DNA of 43,847 nt from Oligoflexia bacterium (GCA_011087955.1 JAALKR010000015.1:1-43847); one strand, 5' to 3'; shown: positions 1 to 8,089, counted from the first letter of the stretch. Translations and numbers: made by a program. The notes: generated by a model from the letters alone, not told the origin.

Positions 1-74
1 TGGAGAGAGTGTTTTCCAACCTCAAAGTGAAATCCAACAACGTCCATTCTTCTCCCAGCCTTCCTGCCTGTTGA

Positions 75-407
75 GATTGCGGGAGTGTAGAGGATATGAG
101 CAATATGTTTTATGGTGCTAGCTCGCTAAATCAACTCGATCTGAGCAATTGGGACTTCGGCAGCGTAACTAATATGAGTTTTATATTTTTCAACGCTGTT
201 GTGACCACGGAGAGCTACTCAGATATGCTCATGCAAATTGTTGATACTTCTAGTGAACGCTCTGTTCCTCTCGGCGCTCATTTCATCAAGCACAACAACT
301 GCGTCGCCAAAGCGAAGGCCGAACTCGAAAGCAGAGGCTGGATTGTGATAGACGCAGGGCCGGAGGCCGGAGCCAATGCAGCTAACTGCACCGAGTGGGA
401 TCCTTGA
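75..407 (+). pseudogene. C-terminal remnant of a BspA-like (DUF285) repeat surface protein
   Basis: The translation shows about one and a half DUF285/BspA leucine-rich-like repeats (GSVEDMSNMFYGASSLNQ, then LDLSNWDFGSVTNMS). A tail ending ESRGWIVIDAG follows, which resembles the usual end of such proteins (cysteine, then a GW-x-I-x-D-G close). An in-frame TGA at 72-74 falls where the repeat Trp should be, 26 residues before the next Trp, so a TGG to TGA change is likely. Upstream of it the frame does not look like a repeat. The first in-frame ATG is at 96, with no clear ribosome binding site. Known members are long secreted or surface proteins with signal peptides; none is visible here. I read it as a truncated, probably non-functional fragment. 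It could instead be the 3' end of a gene broken just outside the window. Confidence 0.6.
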
Positions 408-488
408 TGGGTTTGTTGGCGTAGCTATAGTAAACGAGCTCTTCACGGTTAAGGGTGAGAGGCAGGGCGTAAAAAAAGCATAGTCGAA

Positions 489-723
489 TCATCTTAGACA
501 GATGTTCATCCGCTTTAATCTATCGCGTACTTTTTGAGCAGCTTGAACGTAAGCTGAGACAATATCGCTATCCTTGGCCAAGTAAGTTTGCACGAGGCTT
601 TCGAAAACATCCAAGGCAGAGAGAATGTAGAACTTGTGGCGTTAACCCCTATCCGATACCTACAAAAGCTTTGTTAAAGGCTTCTTCGTGTTGCGCCTCT
701 TGCATCCACATATCAGCCTGTAC
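489..723 (-). pseudogene. Frameshifted remnant of an unrecognised gene
   Basis: Two consecutive open stretches on the minus strand read like one protein split by a frameshift. The first (723 to 649) gives VQADMWMQEAQHEEAFNKAF and ends at TAG 651-649. The second (641 to 489) is in another frame, opens just after a stop, gives RHKFYILSALDVFESLVQTY and then a helical Ala/Gln/Lys-rich end, and stops with TGA at 491-489. Both halves have amino-acid composition typical of real coding sequence. I do not recognise the family; a small all-helical protein is the most that can be said. Nothing else recognisable lies between 408 and 799. Confidence 0.4.
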
Positions 724-799
724 TTAAAATATTTTATGTTCTGACCCACCATGAAGTGAGAAGAACCGAAGAACCTGAATTGGTATTAGGAGCGCTAAT

Positions 800-876
800 T
801 GGAGCGGGACACGAGACTCGAACTCGCGACCTCCACCTTGGCAAGGTGGCGCTCTAGCCAACTGAGCTAGTCCCGC
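800..876 (-). tRNA. tRNA-Gly (anticodon GCC)
   Basis: The minus strand folds as a full cloverleaf. The acceptor stem is GCGGGAC paired with GTCCCGC, the D arm contains AGCTCAGTTGGCTAGAG, and the anticodon stem CCACC/GGTGG encloses a TTGCCAA loop with anticodon GCC. The T arm carries GTTCGAGTC, and the discriminator base is followed by an encoded CCA at 802-800. It lies downstream of pgsA on the same strand. A pgsA to tRNA-Gly order is also known in enterobacteria. Confidence 0.97.
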
Positions 877-1002
877 TTCGTCGCCATACAACAGAACCCC
901 GGTTTTTATTGCTTTTTCAGGCTGGCGTCAAGGCATTTCAGTAGCATAGAAAAAAGCGTCCCGCGAGAACCCACTCTGAGGTGAGGGTCGACCTACTTCG
1001 CG

Positions 1003-1644
1003 CTAGGACTGCTCTTTTTTGCGTTCCGCTCGACGAGCTTTGCGCTTTTTATGCAGTTGGCAGAAGAAGTCAATCATATAGGTCAAGAGGCTCGATAACG
1101 AAAAAAATAACGAAACATAAATCAGGACCATCCCGATAGTGTGTGTTGGAAAAAAACCGAACAGCGTTTGATTTACCATTAAAAACGGCAAGCTCACCAT
1201 TTGAATGGCTGCTTTCAGTTTACCACCTTTGCCCGCAGCAATGATAACTCCCTCAGCAGACGCGAGTGCGCGCAAAGAGGAAATAGTCATTTCACGGCAT
1301 ATCAGAATCATCACAAGCCAAGGCGCAATTCTCTCTAAAGCCTGTAGCTGAATGAGCACGACCACGATAAGAAATTTATCTGCCAATGGATCCAGTAGCT
1401 TTCCGTAAATGGTTACGGACTTCATTTGCCTGGCTAAATATCCATCGTAATAATCCGTAATCGCTGCGACGATAAATACAAGCGTCGCAAAAATATCGTA
1501 ATGAAATTCATGTTGGGCGAGCAAAAACACGACGAGAGGAACAGATACCATTCGAGCAAACGTCAGTCGATTCGGCATCGTATCAATCGTCAGAGCATCG
1601 ATTTCTCCCGCTGACACATTTGATTTTTTCGCCTCAGTATTCAA
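1003..1644 (-). CDS. pgsA: CDP-diacylglycerol--glycerol-3-phosphate 3-phosphatidyltransferase
   Basis: This inner-membrane enzyme makes phosphatidylglycerol phosphate from CDP-diacylglycerol and glycerol-3-phosphate, the committed step to phosphatidylglycerol and cardiolipin. The CDP-alcohol phosphotransferase signature D-x2-D-G-x2-A-R-x8-G-x3-D-x3-D is complete (DYYDGYLAR, then GKLLDPLADK, about residues 64-90). Several hydrophobic segments surround it. At 213 residues it is slightly longer than usual, with a polar N-terminal extension and a Lys/Arg-rich C-terminus. The ATG at 1644 overlaps the stop of the upstream CaCA-like gene by 4 bases, so the two are probably translationally coupled. 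tRNA-Gly follows. The call over phosphatidylserine synthase rests on size and the sequence around the motif. Confidence 0.92.
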   Translation of the reverse strand: MNTEAKKSNVSAGEIDALTIDTMPNRLTFARMVSVPLVVFLLAQHEFHYDIFATLVFIVAAITDYYDGYLARQMKSVTIYGKLLDPLADKFLIVVVLIQLQALERIAPWLVMILICREMTISSLRALASAEGVIIAAGKGGKLKAAIQMVSLPFLMVNQTLFGFFPTHTIGMVLIYVSLFFSLSSLLTYMIDFFCQLHKKRKARRAERKKEQS

Positions 1645-2675
1645 CGAAAGACTCCTGTAGAAAGGTAGATAAAGTAAGTTAGCAATATAAGCCCTGGCAG
1701 GGCGCGCCCCTGCTGTTTTTCTATCAAAAGAGTGGCGGCAAAGACACCGGTAAAAAATAAAAGCACCGGTAAATCCACCTTAAGTAATTCCGTGGCGATA
1801 TCAAATGGCGCGATAAAGGCGATAACACCGGGCAGAAGCATCAAATTTAGAAAACAAGTATGCGTGATATTGGTGACATTAATCGCCTTTTGCGTAGCAG
1901 ACGCGCCGAGTGTGAACAATACTCGAATGATCCAGGGGAAAGTCAAGAGAAGTGCAATAAAATTTGTCCCGAGTACCAAGTCGGAATAAGCGTTGGTTTC
2001 GCCAAATAAAATCAACCATCGAATAAATGGATAGGCAACAACGACAGAAAATAAGAAAAAGCCTAACCCCATGCACACAATTGCCAAAATTGGAAGAAAG
2101 CCGCCGGCCAATTCATCGGCAGAGTCCTTGGTATTTCGTTGGTAGTAATTCCAATCACTGGAAAAAGATCGAAAATAAAAAGCGTATGCCAGTGCCATTA
2201 CCCAAAGCGCCACTCCCTCGATCTTTGAAACGTGGGCATCCAGCGTGACAATAATAAAGGCAAACGTGCCTAAGAAGAGAAATATCGGACTGGACATTGT
2301 CCGTATTCGAAAGAAAGTAAGACGGGAGCTATACAGAATCAGCCCAAAAAGTAAGCCTAGGGCTATTATGTTCCCACCGATAGTCGTGCCTACTGCAAGG
2401 TCTACAGCAGTTGACTGCATTCTCGGCAAATAAAGAAAAGCCGCTAACGTGAATACCAATATAGGAACCATTCCGCCAATGGCCCAGGCGAGAATAGCAA
2501 TCCGTCCCCAGGTAGGCGGCAAATCCTCCGGCCCTTTGGCAGAATCACCTTCAGACATTTGACTAATCCAAGCTGATAGAAAGGGGGCCAAGCGCTTTAA
2601 GCACGCGGCCGAAAGCTCCGCGAAGAGAAGCATAAGCAGAAAACTACCGATAGCGTAAACGGAATTTAATTCCAT
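1641..2675 (-). CDS. Divergent sodium/calcium-exchanger (CaCA)-like membrane protein
   Basis: 344 residues with about ten hydrophobic segments. Two internally related halves resemble the alpha repeats of Ca2+:cation antiporters: VDLAVGTTIGGNIIALGLLF (about 91-110), and DLVLGTNFIALLLTFPW followed by ASATQKAINVTNITHTCFLN (about 232-277). The C-terminus (VDLPVLLFFTGVFAATLL) matches the usual last helices of the family. In active exchangers each repeat carries a Ser/Thr-x-Pro-Glu motif whose Glu binds the cation. Here the corresponding spots read GMVPI (68-72) and TFPW (245-248), so both glutamates are missing. Function is therefore uncertain: it may transport another ion or have lost transport. 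It heads the pgsA operon, with a 4-base overlap. The start codon abuts the divergent PilZ gene. Confidence 0.6.
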   Translation of the reverse strand: MELNSVYAIGSFLLMLLFAELSAACLKRLAPFLSAWISQMSEGDSAKGPEDLPPTWGRIAILAWAIGGMVPILVFTLAAFLYLPRMQSTAVDLAVGTTIGGNIIALGLLFGLILYSSRLTFFRIRTMSSPIFLFLGTFAFIIVTLDAHVSKIEGVALWVMALAYAFYFRSFSSDWNYYQRNTKDSADELAGGFLPILAIVCMGLGFFLFSVVVAYPFIRWLILFGETNAYSDLVLGTNFIALLLTFPWIIRVLFTLGASATQKAINVTNITHTCFLNLMLLPGVIAFIAPFDIATELLKVDLPVLLFFTGVFAATLLIEKQQGRALPGLILLTYFIYLSTGVFR

Positions 2676-2760
2676 GGACCAACCACTAGGAGTACACTCG
2701 AGCCCAGTATCCCACGCAATTCTTAGGATAGCTCGAAATAAATCTGGTAGAATTTACCCT

Positions 2761-3477
2761 ATGACGCGCGTGACACACAAATTAGAAAATCGACGCGTGT
2801 TGCCTAGGTTTCCTCTGCATAGTGAACAGGTGAAGATTCATTTAGAGTCCTATGAGAGAATTTTTGTCCTACGGGACGTATCGCTTTCCGGAATGGGAAT
2901 CGATATTTTAGAACATAGTGACATATTACTTTTTCCAGAAAAGAAGATCTTCCAGGGCAAGCTTCATTTACAGGGTGATTGGTTCCAAGTTGAGTTGAAG
3001 GTGGAGCGCAATGGAGTCGCATCCGTCGGCTTTTCTTTTCAGGACCCAAGTGATGAACTACGGAAACGCATCGAAGATTTTCTCGACCCGATTCTCATCG
3101 GTAAAAGCATCAAGCAAATTTCGATGGAAAATGCTCCGGAGGCCTTTGGTGAAGGGATTACTAGTTGGTATCATGGGGAATCGAATTCAGATCTCTATCT
3201 TTGTGAGAATGCAGAAGGCCAGCCGTTTCGTGTTTTGATGACCTGGAATGGCCTCTTCCTGGAGTGGGTAAACAGCGAAGACCTTCGTACCGGCGAGCTG
3301 GAGCATGAGCAAGGCTCAAAAGTTCTTTTGCATTACGATGCAAATGCTCGCCACTCAACCACCTATCAAGGTCGAAAAATCCTTGAGAACACACCGATTC
3401 TAGACTACCGTCTGGTCGACCTAATATGGAGAAACAATGGATCGGAACTACGCCTTAGAATTTGTTCGCGTTACTGA
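2761..3477 (+). CDS. PilZ-domain protein, probable cyclic-di-GMP effector
   Basis: PilZ domains bind cyclic-di-GMP and pass the signal to a partner. Counting from the ATG at 2761, the domain lies at about residues 10-110 and has both ligand motifs intact: R-x3-R (R12 to R16, in RRVLPRF) and D/N-x-S-x2-G (D39 to G44, in RDVSLSGMG). The remaining 120 residues form a second region I do not recognise. An in-frame ATG at 2674 would add 29 residues, but it would overlap the start codon of the divergent CaCA-like gene and the extra residues show no domain, so I prefer 2761. Neither start has a good ribosome binding site. A TAGAAT at 2748-2753, just before the ATG, could give a leaderless transcript, but no convincing -35 accompanies it. 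The 3' end overlaps glpX by 41 bases. Confidence 0.8.
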   Translation: MTRVTHKLENRRVLPRFPLHSEQVKIHLESYERIFVLRDVSLSGMGIDILEHSDILLFPEKKIFQGKLHLQGDWFQVELKVERNGVASVGFSFQDPSDELRKRIEDFLDPILIGKSIKQISMENAPEAFGEGITSWYHGESNSDLYLCENAEGQPFRVLMTWNGLFLEWVNSEDLRTGELEHEQGSKVLLHYDANARHSTTYQGRKILENTPILDYRLVDLIWRNNGSELRLRICSRY

Positions 3478-4405
3478 AGCTGCAGCAATTGCCTCTGCCC
3501 GCTGGATGGGAAGAGGGGACGAAAAAGCTGCTGACCAAGCCGCCGTGTCTTGCATGAGAAAGATGTTTGAATCGGTAGAGTTCGATGGTCGAGTTGTAAT
3601 TGGTGAGGGCGAGCGAGATGAAGCTCCGATGCTCTATATTGGCGAAAAAGTTGGTAGTGGCAAAGGTATGAAGCTTGATTTAGCACTGGATCCGCTGGAA
3701 GGGACGACGATTTGCGCGACTGGTGGCTATAACTCGATTTCAGTAATTGCAATTGCAGAAGATGGGAAATTTCTCCACGCTCCAGACACTTATATGGAGA
3801 AAATTGCTGTGGGCCCAGAGGTCGCTGAGGTTGTCTCCTTAGAGCAGACACCGACGGAAAATATTAAGGCTGTTGCCAAGGCGAAGAAAAAAGAGATCGA
3901 AAAAGTTACAGCGATCATCTTAAATCGCCCTCGACACGAAAATTTGATTCGCGAAGTTAGGGAGACAGGAGCCAGAGTTCAATTGATCAGCGATGGTGAT
4001 GTTTCTGCGGCGATCGCGACGTGTAAAAAGACTTCTGGTGTAGACATACTGATGGGAATTGGTGGTGCTCCGGAAGGCGTGATTGCGGCTGCAGCGCTTC
4101 GTTGTGTTGGCGGTAATATGCAGGGGCGCTTGACTCCACGAAATACCGAGGAGATTGAGCGTGCTAAGAAAATGGGCGTCTCCGACATCAAGAAAATTTT
4201 CACTATGAATGAATTAGCCACTGGCAACGTTATGTTTTGCGCAACTGGAGTGACGGACGGATCAATGCTTGATGGAGTAAAGTTCACACGAGAGGGTGCG
4301 AAGACGCATTCTCTCGTAATGCGATCGGAAACAGGAACGATTCGATACGTTCATGCAGACCACAATTTTAATACTAAGCCAAGTATTTGGAAAACGGAGT
4401 ATTAG
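3437..4405 (+). CDS. glpX: Fructose-1,6-bisphosphatase class II (GlpX)
   Basis: GlpX hydrolyses fructose-1,6-bisphosphate to fructose-6-phosphate, the committed step of gluconeogenesis, in the cytoplasm and with divalent metal. The 322 residues follow the family closely: an N-terminal FVRVTEAAA segment, the metal and phosphate site VVIGEGERDEAPMLYIGEKV, the DPLEGT motif, PDTYMEK, and IGGAPEGVIAAAA in the C-terminal half. The start is fixed by a GGAG at 3428-3431 ahead of the ATG and by the match to known N-termini, even though this places it inside the PilZ gene. The SRPBCC gene follows after 3 bases. A bifunctional FBPase/SBPase role, as in cyanobacteria, cannot be excluded, but no Calvin-cycle gene is nearby. 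Confidence 0.95.
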   Translation: MDRNYALEFVRVTEAAAIASARWMGRGDEKAADQAAVSCMRKMFESVEFDGRVVIGEGERDEAPMLYIGEKVGSGKGMKLDLALDPLEGTTICATGGYNSISVIAIAEDGKFLHAPDTYMEKIAVGPEVAEVVSLEQTPTENIKAVAKAKKKEIEKVTAIILNRPRHENLIREVRETGARVQLISDGDVSAAIATCKKTSGVDILMGIGGAPEGVIAAAALRCVGGNMQGRLTPRNTEEIERAKKMGVSDIKKIFTMNELATGNVMFCATGVTDGSMLDGVKFTREGAKTHSLVMRSETGTIRYVHADHNFNTKPSIWKTEY

Positions 4406-4408
4406 ACA

Positions 4409-4843
4409 ATGGCTGGTGCGAAAGAGACCTTCATTATGGAAGCGGACTTAGATTCCGTCTGGGAAGCAATAACTGACTACGAAAGTTATCCTGACTTTGT
4501 CGACGGCTGTGAATCCGCGAAAGTACTGGAATCATCCAAATCCCGCAAACTTGTTGAGTACGAAATCAACAAACTAAAAAAAATCTCTTACACGTTGGAG
4601 CATAAAGAGTCTCCAAAGAAAAAAATGACTTGGGTAATGGCCAAGGGAAAATTTTTTAAATCAAATGACGGCACCTGGTCGCTTAAGGATTTAGGCGACG
4701 GGCAGGTTGAGGTAACTTATGAAATAGAGGTGAGTATGCCAGCACTCGTTCCGAAGGCCATAGTTCGAGGACTAGTATCGTCGGGATTGCCAGATATGTT
4801 TGATTCTTTTGAGGCTCGTGCCCAAGGATTGAGCAAGGACTAA
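4409..4843 (+). CDS. SRPBCC/START-like protein (Coq10/RatA-type, polyketide-cyclase fold)
   Basis: 144 residues that fit the small lipid-binding SRPBCC fold. The N-terminal strand runs into DLDSVWEAITDYESYPDFVDGCESAKVLE, the hallmark of the Coq10/RatA/cyclase subgroup (written in full length as a motif from about residue 14 to 42, key residues VW, Y-x-x-YP and F). Alternating strands follow, and a long C-terminal helix (IVRGLVSSGLPDMFDSFEAR) closes the pocket. Members bind hydrophobic ligands such as quinones; some act on ribosomes. The ligand here cannot be told from sequence. It lies tightly between glpX and the sensor-like gene (1-3 base gaps), so it is very likely cotranscribed with them. 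Confidence 0.8.
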   Translation: MAGAKETFIMEADLDSVWEAITDYESYPDFVDGCESAKVLESSKSRKLVEYEINKLKKISYTLEHKESPKKKMTWVMAKGKFFKSNDGTWSLKDLGDGQVEVTYEIEVSMPALVPKAIVRGLVSSGLPDMFDSFEARAQGLSKD

Positions 4844-4844
4844 A

Positions 4845-6017
4845 ATGAGCAATCAGCAAGATCCTGTAGAATTGATCAATGCAAAATATCGCTCGAACTT
4901 GCTCGCACTGGTATCCCATGAATTGAATACTCCGCTTACGGGAATTATTAATGCAATTTCCGTCCTCGAGAATGAGCAGTTCGAGAGCCCAGGGTTTTTT
5001 GAGATGTTAAAGCGAAATACGGAGCGTCTACGCGTGACAGTGGATTCTTTATTGGAGCTAGCGAATGCGGATGCGGGTGCCCTGCGAGTGCATTTGACCG
5101 AAGCTTCGCTCGAAAATCTGATTCAAGCCAAAGAAAAGTATTTTCGCTCCTTCCTAAGTGGCCATGGTTTTGCGCTTCAAACGGTTATCGAAGATCAGCT
5201 ACCAAAGGTTTGTATCGACCCAATTCGTTTGGGGCGCGCTCTTGCAACTCTCATTGAACACGCAGTGATGCTTGCCGATAAGAGTGCAAATTCGGCAAAT
5301 GAAAACCTGCTTCGTATAGAGGTCTCCTTAGCTCCAATAGATTCAATTAGCCAGCTTTTGAGTGACTCAAATGTCCACCAACAGGCTGCAATGTTTTTAA
5401 CTATAGGAGTCACAACAACTACGCCGACTATTGGTGACGTTAGTAGGTTCGAAGATTTTTTTGAACCTTTCAACCCTTGGAGAGATGTCTACACAAGAGA
5501 TAAGGACGGCATTGGTGTGGAGCTTGCGCTGGCGAAAGAAATTTTGATCGCGCACAAAGGCTTTATTGGCGTTGATTATGCAGAAAAGCCGAAAGAAGGT
5601 TGGGTCTTCCGTATGGGAGTCCCGGTACTTTCCCATGAAGACGAGTTGCGAGAGGTGATTGACAATCGAATCCACAGTGGAGTCGGTCGCTTGAGTAAAA
5701 CTTCCATTCTGCTGCTTCGGCCGCAAGAGGCAACGCTCAAGAAAATTGGCGGCTTACAGACAATCGAACAAACCATACCTAGGTTGCTCTATCGATCTTC
5801 CGACTCGGTATTTTCAATACCAAGCTTGGGCGAGATAACGATTGTTATGGACGATTGCAATTTTAACGGAGCTTCCAAGCTCGGGAATCGATTGGCAAAG
5901 GAGTTGAAGCAATCAATGCCCGAATTAGAGTTCGTTTGGGGAACCGCCACCGGACCGGACAACGGTGCCACCGCTGAAGAACTGCTATGTTTTGTGCGGA
6001 AGGCAACATCGGCATAA
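4845..6017 (+). CDS. Degenerate histidine-kinase-like protein with a GGDEF-like C-terminal domain
   Basis: A HisKA dimerisation helix is clear, with a canonical H-box (SHELNTPLTG, His25). It is followed by an HATPase-like region (about 120-260) that lacks key ATP residues. The N-box Asn is replaced around His139 (TLIEHAV), no DxGxG G1 motif is present (VTTTTPTIG instead), and only an FEPF segment and a G2-like DKDGIGVELALAKE remain. Residues about 285-390 resemble a diguanylate-cyclase fold (ILLLRP, RSSDSVFS, GASKLGNRLAKEL, a closing helix), but the GGDEF signature is replaced by SLGE (327-330). There is no sensor domain or membrane segment, so it is cytosolic. I infer a signalling or scaffold role without normal kinase or cyclase activity. 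No response regulator is adjacent. Confidence 0.65.
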   Translation: MSNQQDPVELINAKYRSNLLALVSHELNTPLTGIINAISVLENEQFESPGFFEMLKRNTERLRVTVDSLLELANADAGALRVHLTEASLENLIQAKEKYFRSFLSGHGFALQTVIEDQLPKVCIDPIRLGRALATLIEHAVMLADKSANSANENLLRIEVSLAPIDSISQLLSDSNVHQQAAMFLTIGVTTTTPTIGDVSRFEDFFEPFNPWRDVYTRDKDGIGVELALAKEILIAHKGFIGVDYAEKPKEGWVFRMGVPVLSHEDELREVIDNRIHSGVGRLSKTSILLLRPQEATLKKIGGLQTIEQTIPRLLYRSSDSVFSIPSLGEITIVMDDCNFNGASKLGNRLAKELKQSMPELEFVWGTATGPDNGATAEELLCFVRKATSA

Positions 6018-6069
6018 TTTTTGGTAAGGCGCTGGCGCCCAAACTTGTTTCCATGTATAAGCGTAGGTA

Positions 6070-7539
6070 ATGACCGACTTGCGCACCCCGAAAAAAGGAC
6101 GTAAGGAAAAGTCCTTTTATATCAAGACCTTTGGGTGTCAGATGAATTATCATGACACCGAACGGATGAGTGCGCTTATGGTGGAGCAGGGCTACACAGA
6201 GGCTCGCTCGGCGGAATCCGCGGACACGGTCATTTTCAATACTTGCTCCATTCGCGATAAGGCTCATCATAAAGGTGTATCTGGCCTAGGACATTTCCGT
6301 CGCGTAAAGCGGGAGAATCCGAAGATCAAATTAGGCTTTGCCGGTTGTGTCGCCCAACATGATGGGGAGCGCGTCCTTAAATCTTTTCCGTTTCTAAATT
6401 TCGTTTTGGGTACGGATAACATTGACGTCCTGCCAGAAATTCTTTATCGAGTGGACCAAGGTGAGTCTCCGGTGATGGCCGTTGGCTTTGACCCAAGCCA
6501 AGACTATTCAATCGAAACCAAGATAATCCCCGGAAAGAAGCAAGCTTTCGTTAACATCATGAAAGGCTGCGATAATTTCTGTACCTATTGCATTGTTCCC
6601 TTCACTCGTGGTCGCGAAAAAAGTCGCCGAGTGGAAGAAGTGGTCGCCGATGTCGAGAATTTGCTGAAACAAGGCGTGAATGAAGTAATGCTTCTCGGGC
6701 AAAACGTAAACTCCTATGGCAAAAGCCTTGGTGGCAAGAAGGCGGGACAGACGTTTGCTCGACTCCTGCGAGAGCTGGAAGCAATGGCCGATCGCTTGGA
6801 CGCCGATGGAATTACAGATCCGGAAGGTAAGAAGAGTAAAGAGGGCAAGGGGGGCAAAGAGAGTAAGCCCAAAGGGCTACTTCGCCTTCGCTACACCACC
6901 TCAAACCCAAAAGACTTCGATGAGAGCATGATGGAAGCGCATCGTGATTTACGGCGTTTGGTTCCGCATTTGCACCTCCCTGTACAAAGTGGATCTCCGG
7001 ACGTTTTACGCAAGATGAAGCGTTACCAGCCGATTCAAACTTATATCGAGAAAGTCTTGCGATTGCGAGAACTCGTTCCAGGAATAGCAATTTCTAGTGA
7101 TATGATTGTGGGATTTCCGACAGAGACAGAGGCTGACTTCGAGATGACAATGGACCTTATCGAGAAAATCCGTTTTGAAGGAATCTATGCCTATGCATAC
7201 TCAGAGCGACCTGGAACGAAGGCTGTAGAATTAGGAGATACGGTTCCGGAAGAGACAAAAAAAGCTCGACTGCATATGCTCCAGCACCGGCAGGGGCAAA
7301 TTCAGGCTGAAGATAATTGCCGCTATCAAGGTCAGGTGGTAGAGGTTCTAGTTGAAGGTAATTCCAAAATGGATCCGAATATACTTTCTGGACGTACTCC
7401 CCATTGGAAGATCGTTAATTTTTCTTACGGTGACTCTATCAGTGAGCCAAACAAAATGATTAGCGAGATTGCTCCCGTTAAAATCACTCAAACATCGGCC
7501 TTTGCACTTAGGGGTGAGTTAATCGAGGGATCAAAATGA
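6070..7539 (+). CDS. miaB: tRNA-2-methylthio-N6-dimethylallyladenosine synthase MiaB
   Basis: MiaB is a radical-SAM enzyme with two 4Fe-4S clusters that adds the 2-methylthio group to i6A37 in tRNAs reading UNN codons. The UPF0004 domain starts at KTFGCQMNYHDTERM and includes NTCSIRDKA and GFAGCVAQ, whose cysteines bind the auxiliary cluster. The radical-SAM motif C-x3-C-x2-C is in GCDNFCTYCIVPFTRG. The end of the protein is TRAM-like (VVEVLVEG). An unusual Lys/Gly-rich insert (about residues 252-270, with KSKEGKGGKESK) sits in the middle of the SAM barrel. The gene is separated from the upstream kinase-like gene by 52 bases and overlaps the next gene by 4. Confidence 0.95.
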   Translation: MTDLRTPKKGRKEKSFYIKTFGCQMNYHDTERMSALMVEQGYTEARSAESADTVIFNTCSIRDKAHHKGVSGLGHFRRVKRENPKIKLGFAGCVAQHDGERVLKSFPFLNFVLGTDNIDVLPEILYRVDQGESPVMAVGFDPSQDYSIETKIIPGKKQAFVNIMKGCDNFCTYCIVPFTRGREKSRRVEEVVADVENLLKQGVNEVMLLGQNVNSYGKSLGGKKAGQTFARLLRELEAMADRLDADGITDPEGKKSKEGKGGKESKPKGLLRLRYTTSNPKDFDESMMEAHRDLRRLVPHLHLPVQSGSPDVLRKMKRYQPIQTYIEKVLRLRELVPGIAISSDMIVGFPTETEADFEMTMDLIEKIRFEGIYAYAYSERPGTKAVELGDTVPEETKKARLHMLQHRQGQIQAEDNCRYQGQVVEVLVEGNSKMDPNILSGRTPHWKIVNFSYGDSISEPNKMISEIAPVKITQTSAFALRGELIEGSK

Positions 7540-8060
7540 TACTAAATTGGCAAGGCGTCAGCCCAAAAATTCCAGAATCGGTGTTCGTGGCACCTAATGC
7601 GACAGTGATCGGTGACGTTGAAATTGGTGAGAATTCATCCGTCTGGTTTCAGGCTGTGCTTCGCGGCGATGTGAACTGGATTCGTATTGGTGAGAGCACA
7701 AACGTCCAAGATGGCTCCGTTTTGCACGTTACAAGCAAGCTACATCCGTTGGAAATTGGACGCCATGTAACTATCGGCCACATGGTCTGTCTTCATGGAT
7801 GTAAGTTGGAAGACAATTGTTTGATTGGAATTGGTGCCATTGTTCTAGACGGTGCGGTTATCGGCGAAGGCTCGCTAATTGGAGCAGGCGCTTTGGTAGC
7901 ACCGGGAAAAGTTATTCCCCCCAAGTCTGTTGTAATGGGGAGGCCAGGTAAGGTCGTTCGGGAAATAACAGAGAAAGAGTGGGAAGGATTTCTAGACCGT
8001 AACTGGCGTGACTATGCCGGGTATGGAAAAGAGTACCGAGACCTTTTTAAAGACCATTAG
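7536..8060 (+). CDS. Gamma-carbonic-anhydrase-family left-handed beta-helix protein
   Basis: 174 residues of hexapeptide repeats ([LIV]-G-x4) forming a left-handed beta-helix, followed by a C-terminal helix, as in YrdA/PaaY/CamH proteins. The three histidines that bind the metal across subunit interfaces of gamma carbonic anhydrases are in place: His64 (VLHVT), His82 and His87 (IGHMVCLHG). The core RGDVNWIRIGESTNVQDGS is typical. The family includes zinc or iron carbonic anhydrases as well as members with no detected activity, so hydration of CO2 is plausible but not certain. The start overlaps the miaB stop (ATGA), which suggests translational coupling. Confidence 0.85.
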   Translation: MILNWQGVSPKIPESVFVAPNATVIGDVEIGENSSVWFQAVLRGDVNWIRIGESTNVQDGSVLHVTSKLHPLEIGRHVTIGHMVCLHGCKLEDNCLIGIGAIVLDGAVIGEGSLIGAGALVAPGKVIPPKSVVMGRPGKVVREITEKEWEGFLDRNWRDYAGYGKEYRDLFKDH

Positions 8061-8089
8061 TGCGCGCTACAGAAGCTATGCTAGGATAA

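Noticed and set aside
72-74. Alternative genetic code with TGA read as Trp
   Set aside because: guaB, rimO-run genes and others end at TGA exactly where homologues end, so TGA is a stop here.
2661-2673. Palindrome GGAATTTAATTCC at the divergent start as an operator
   Set aside because: It encodes the first codons of the CaCA-like protein and is AT-rich and short; chance is sufficient.
2674-2760. Upstream ATG at 2674 as the PilZ start
   Set aside because: It overlaps the divergent start codon, adds no domain and has no ribosome binding site.
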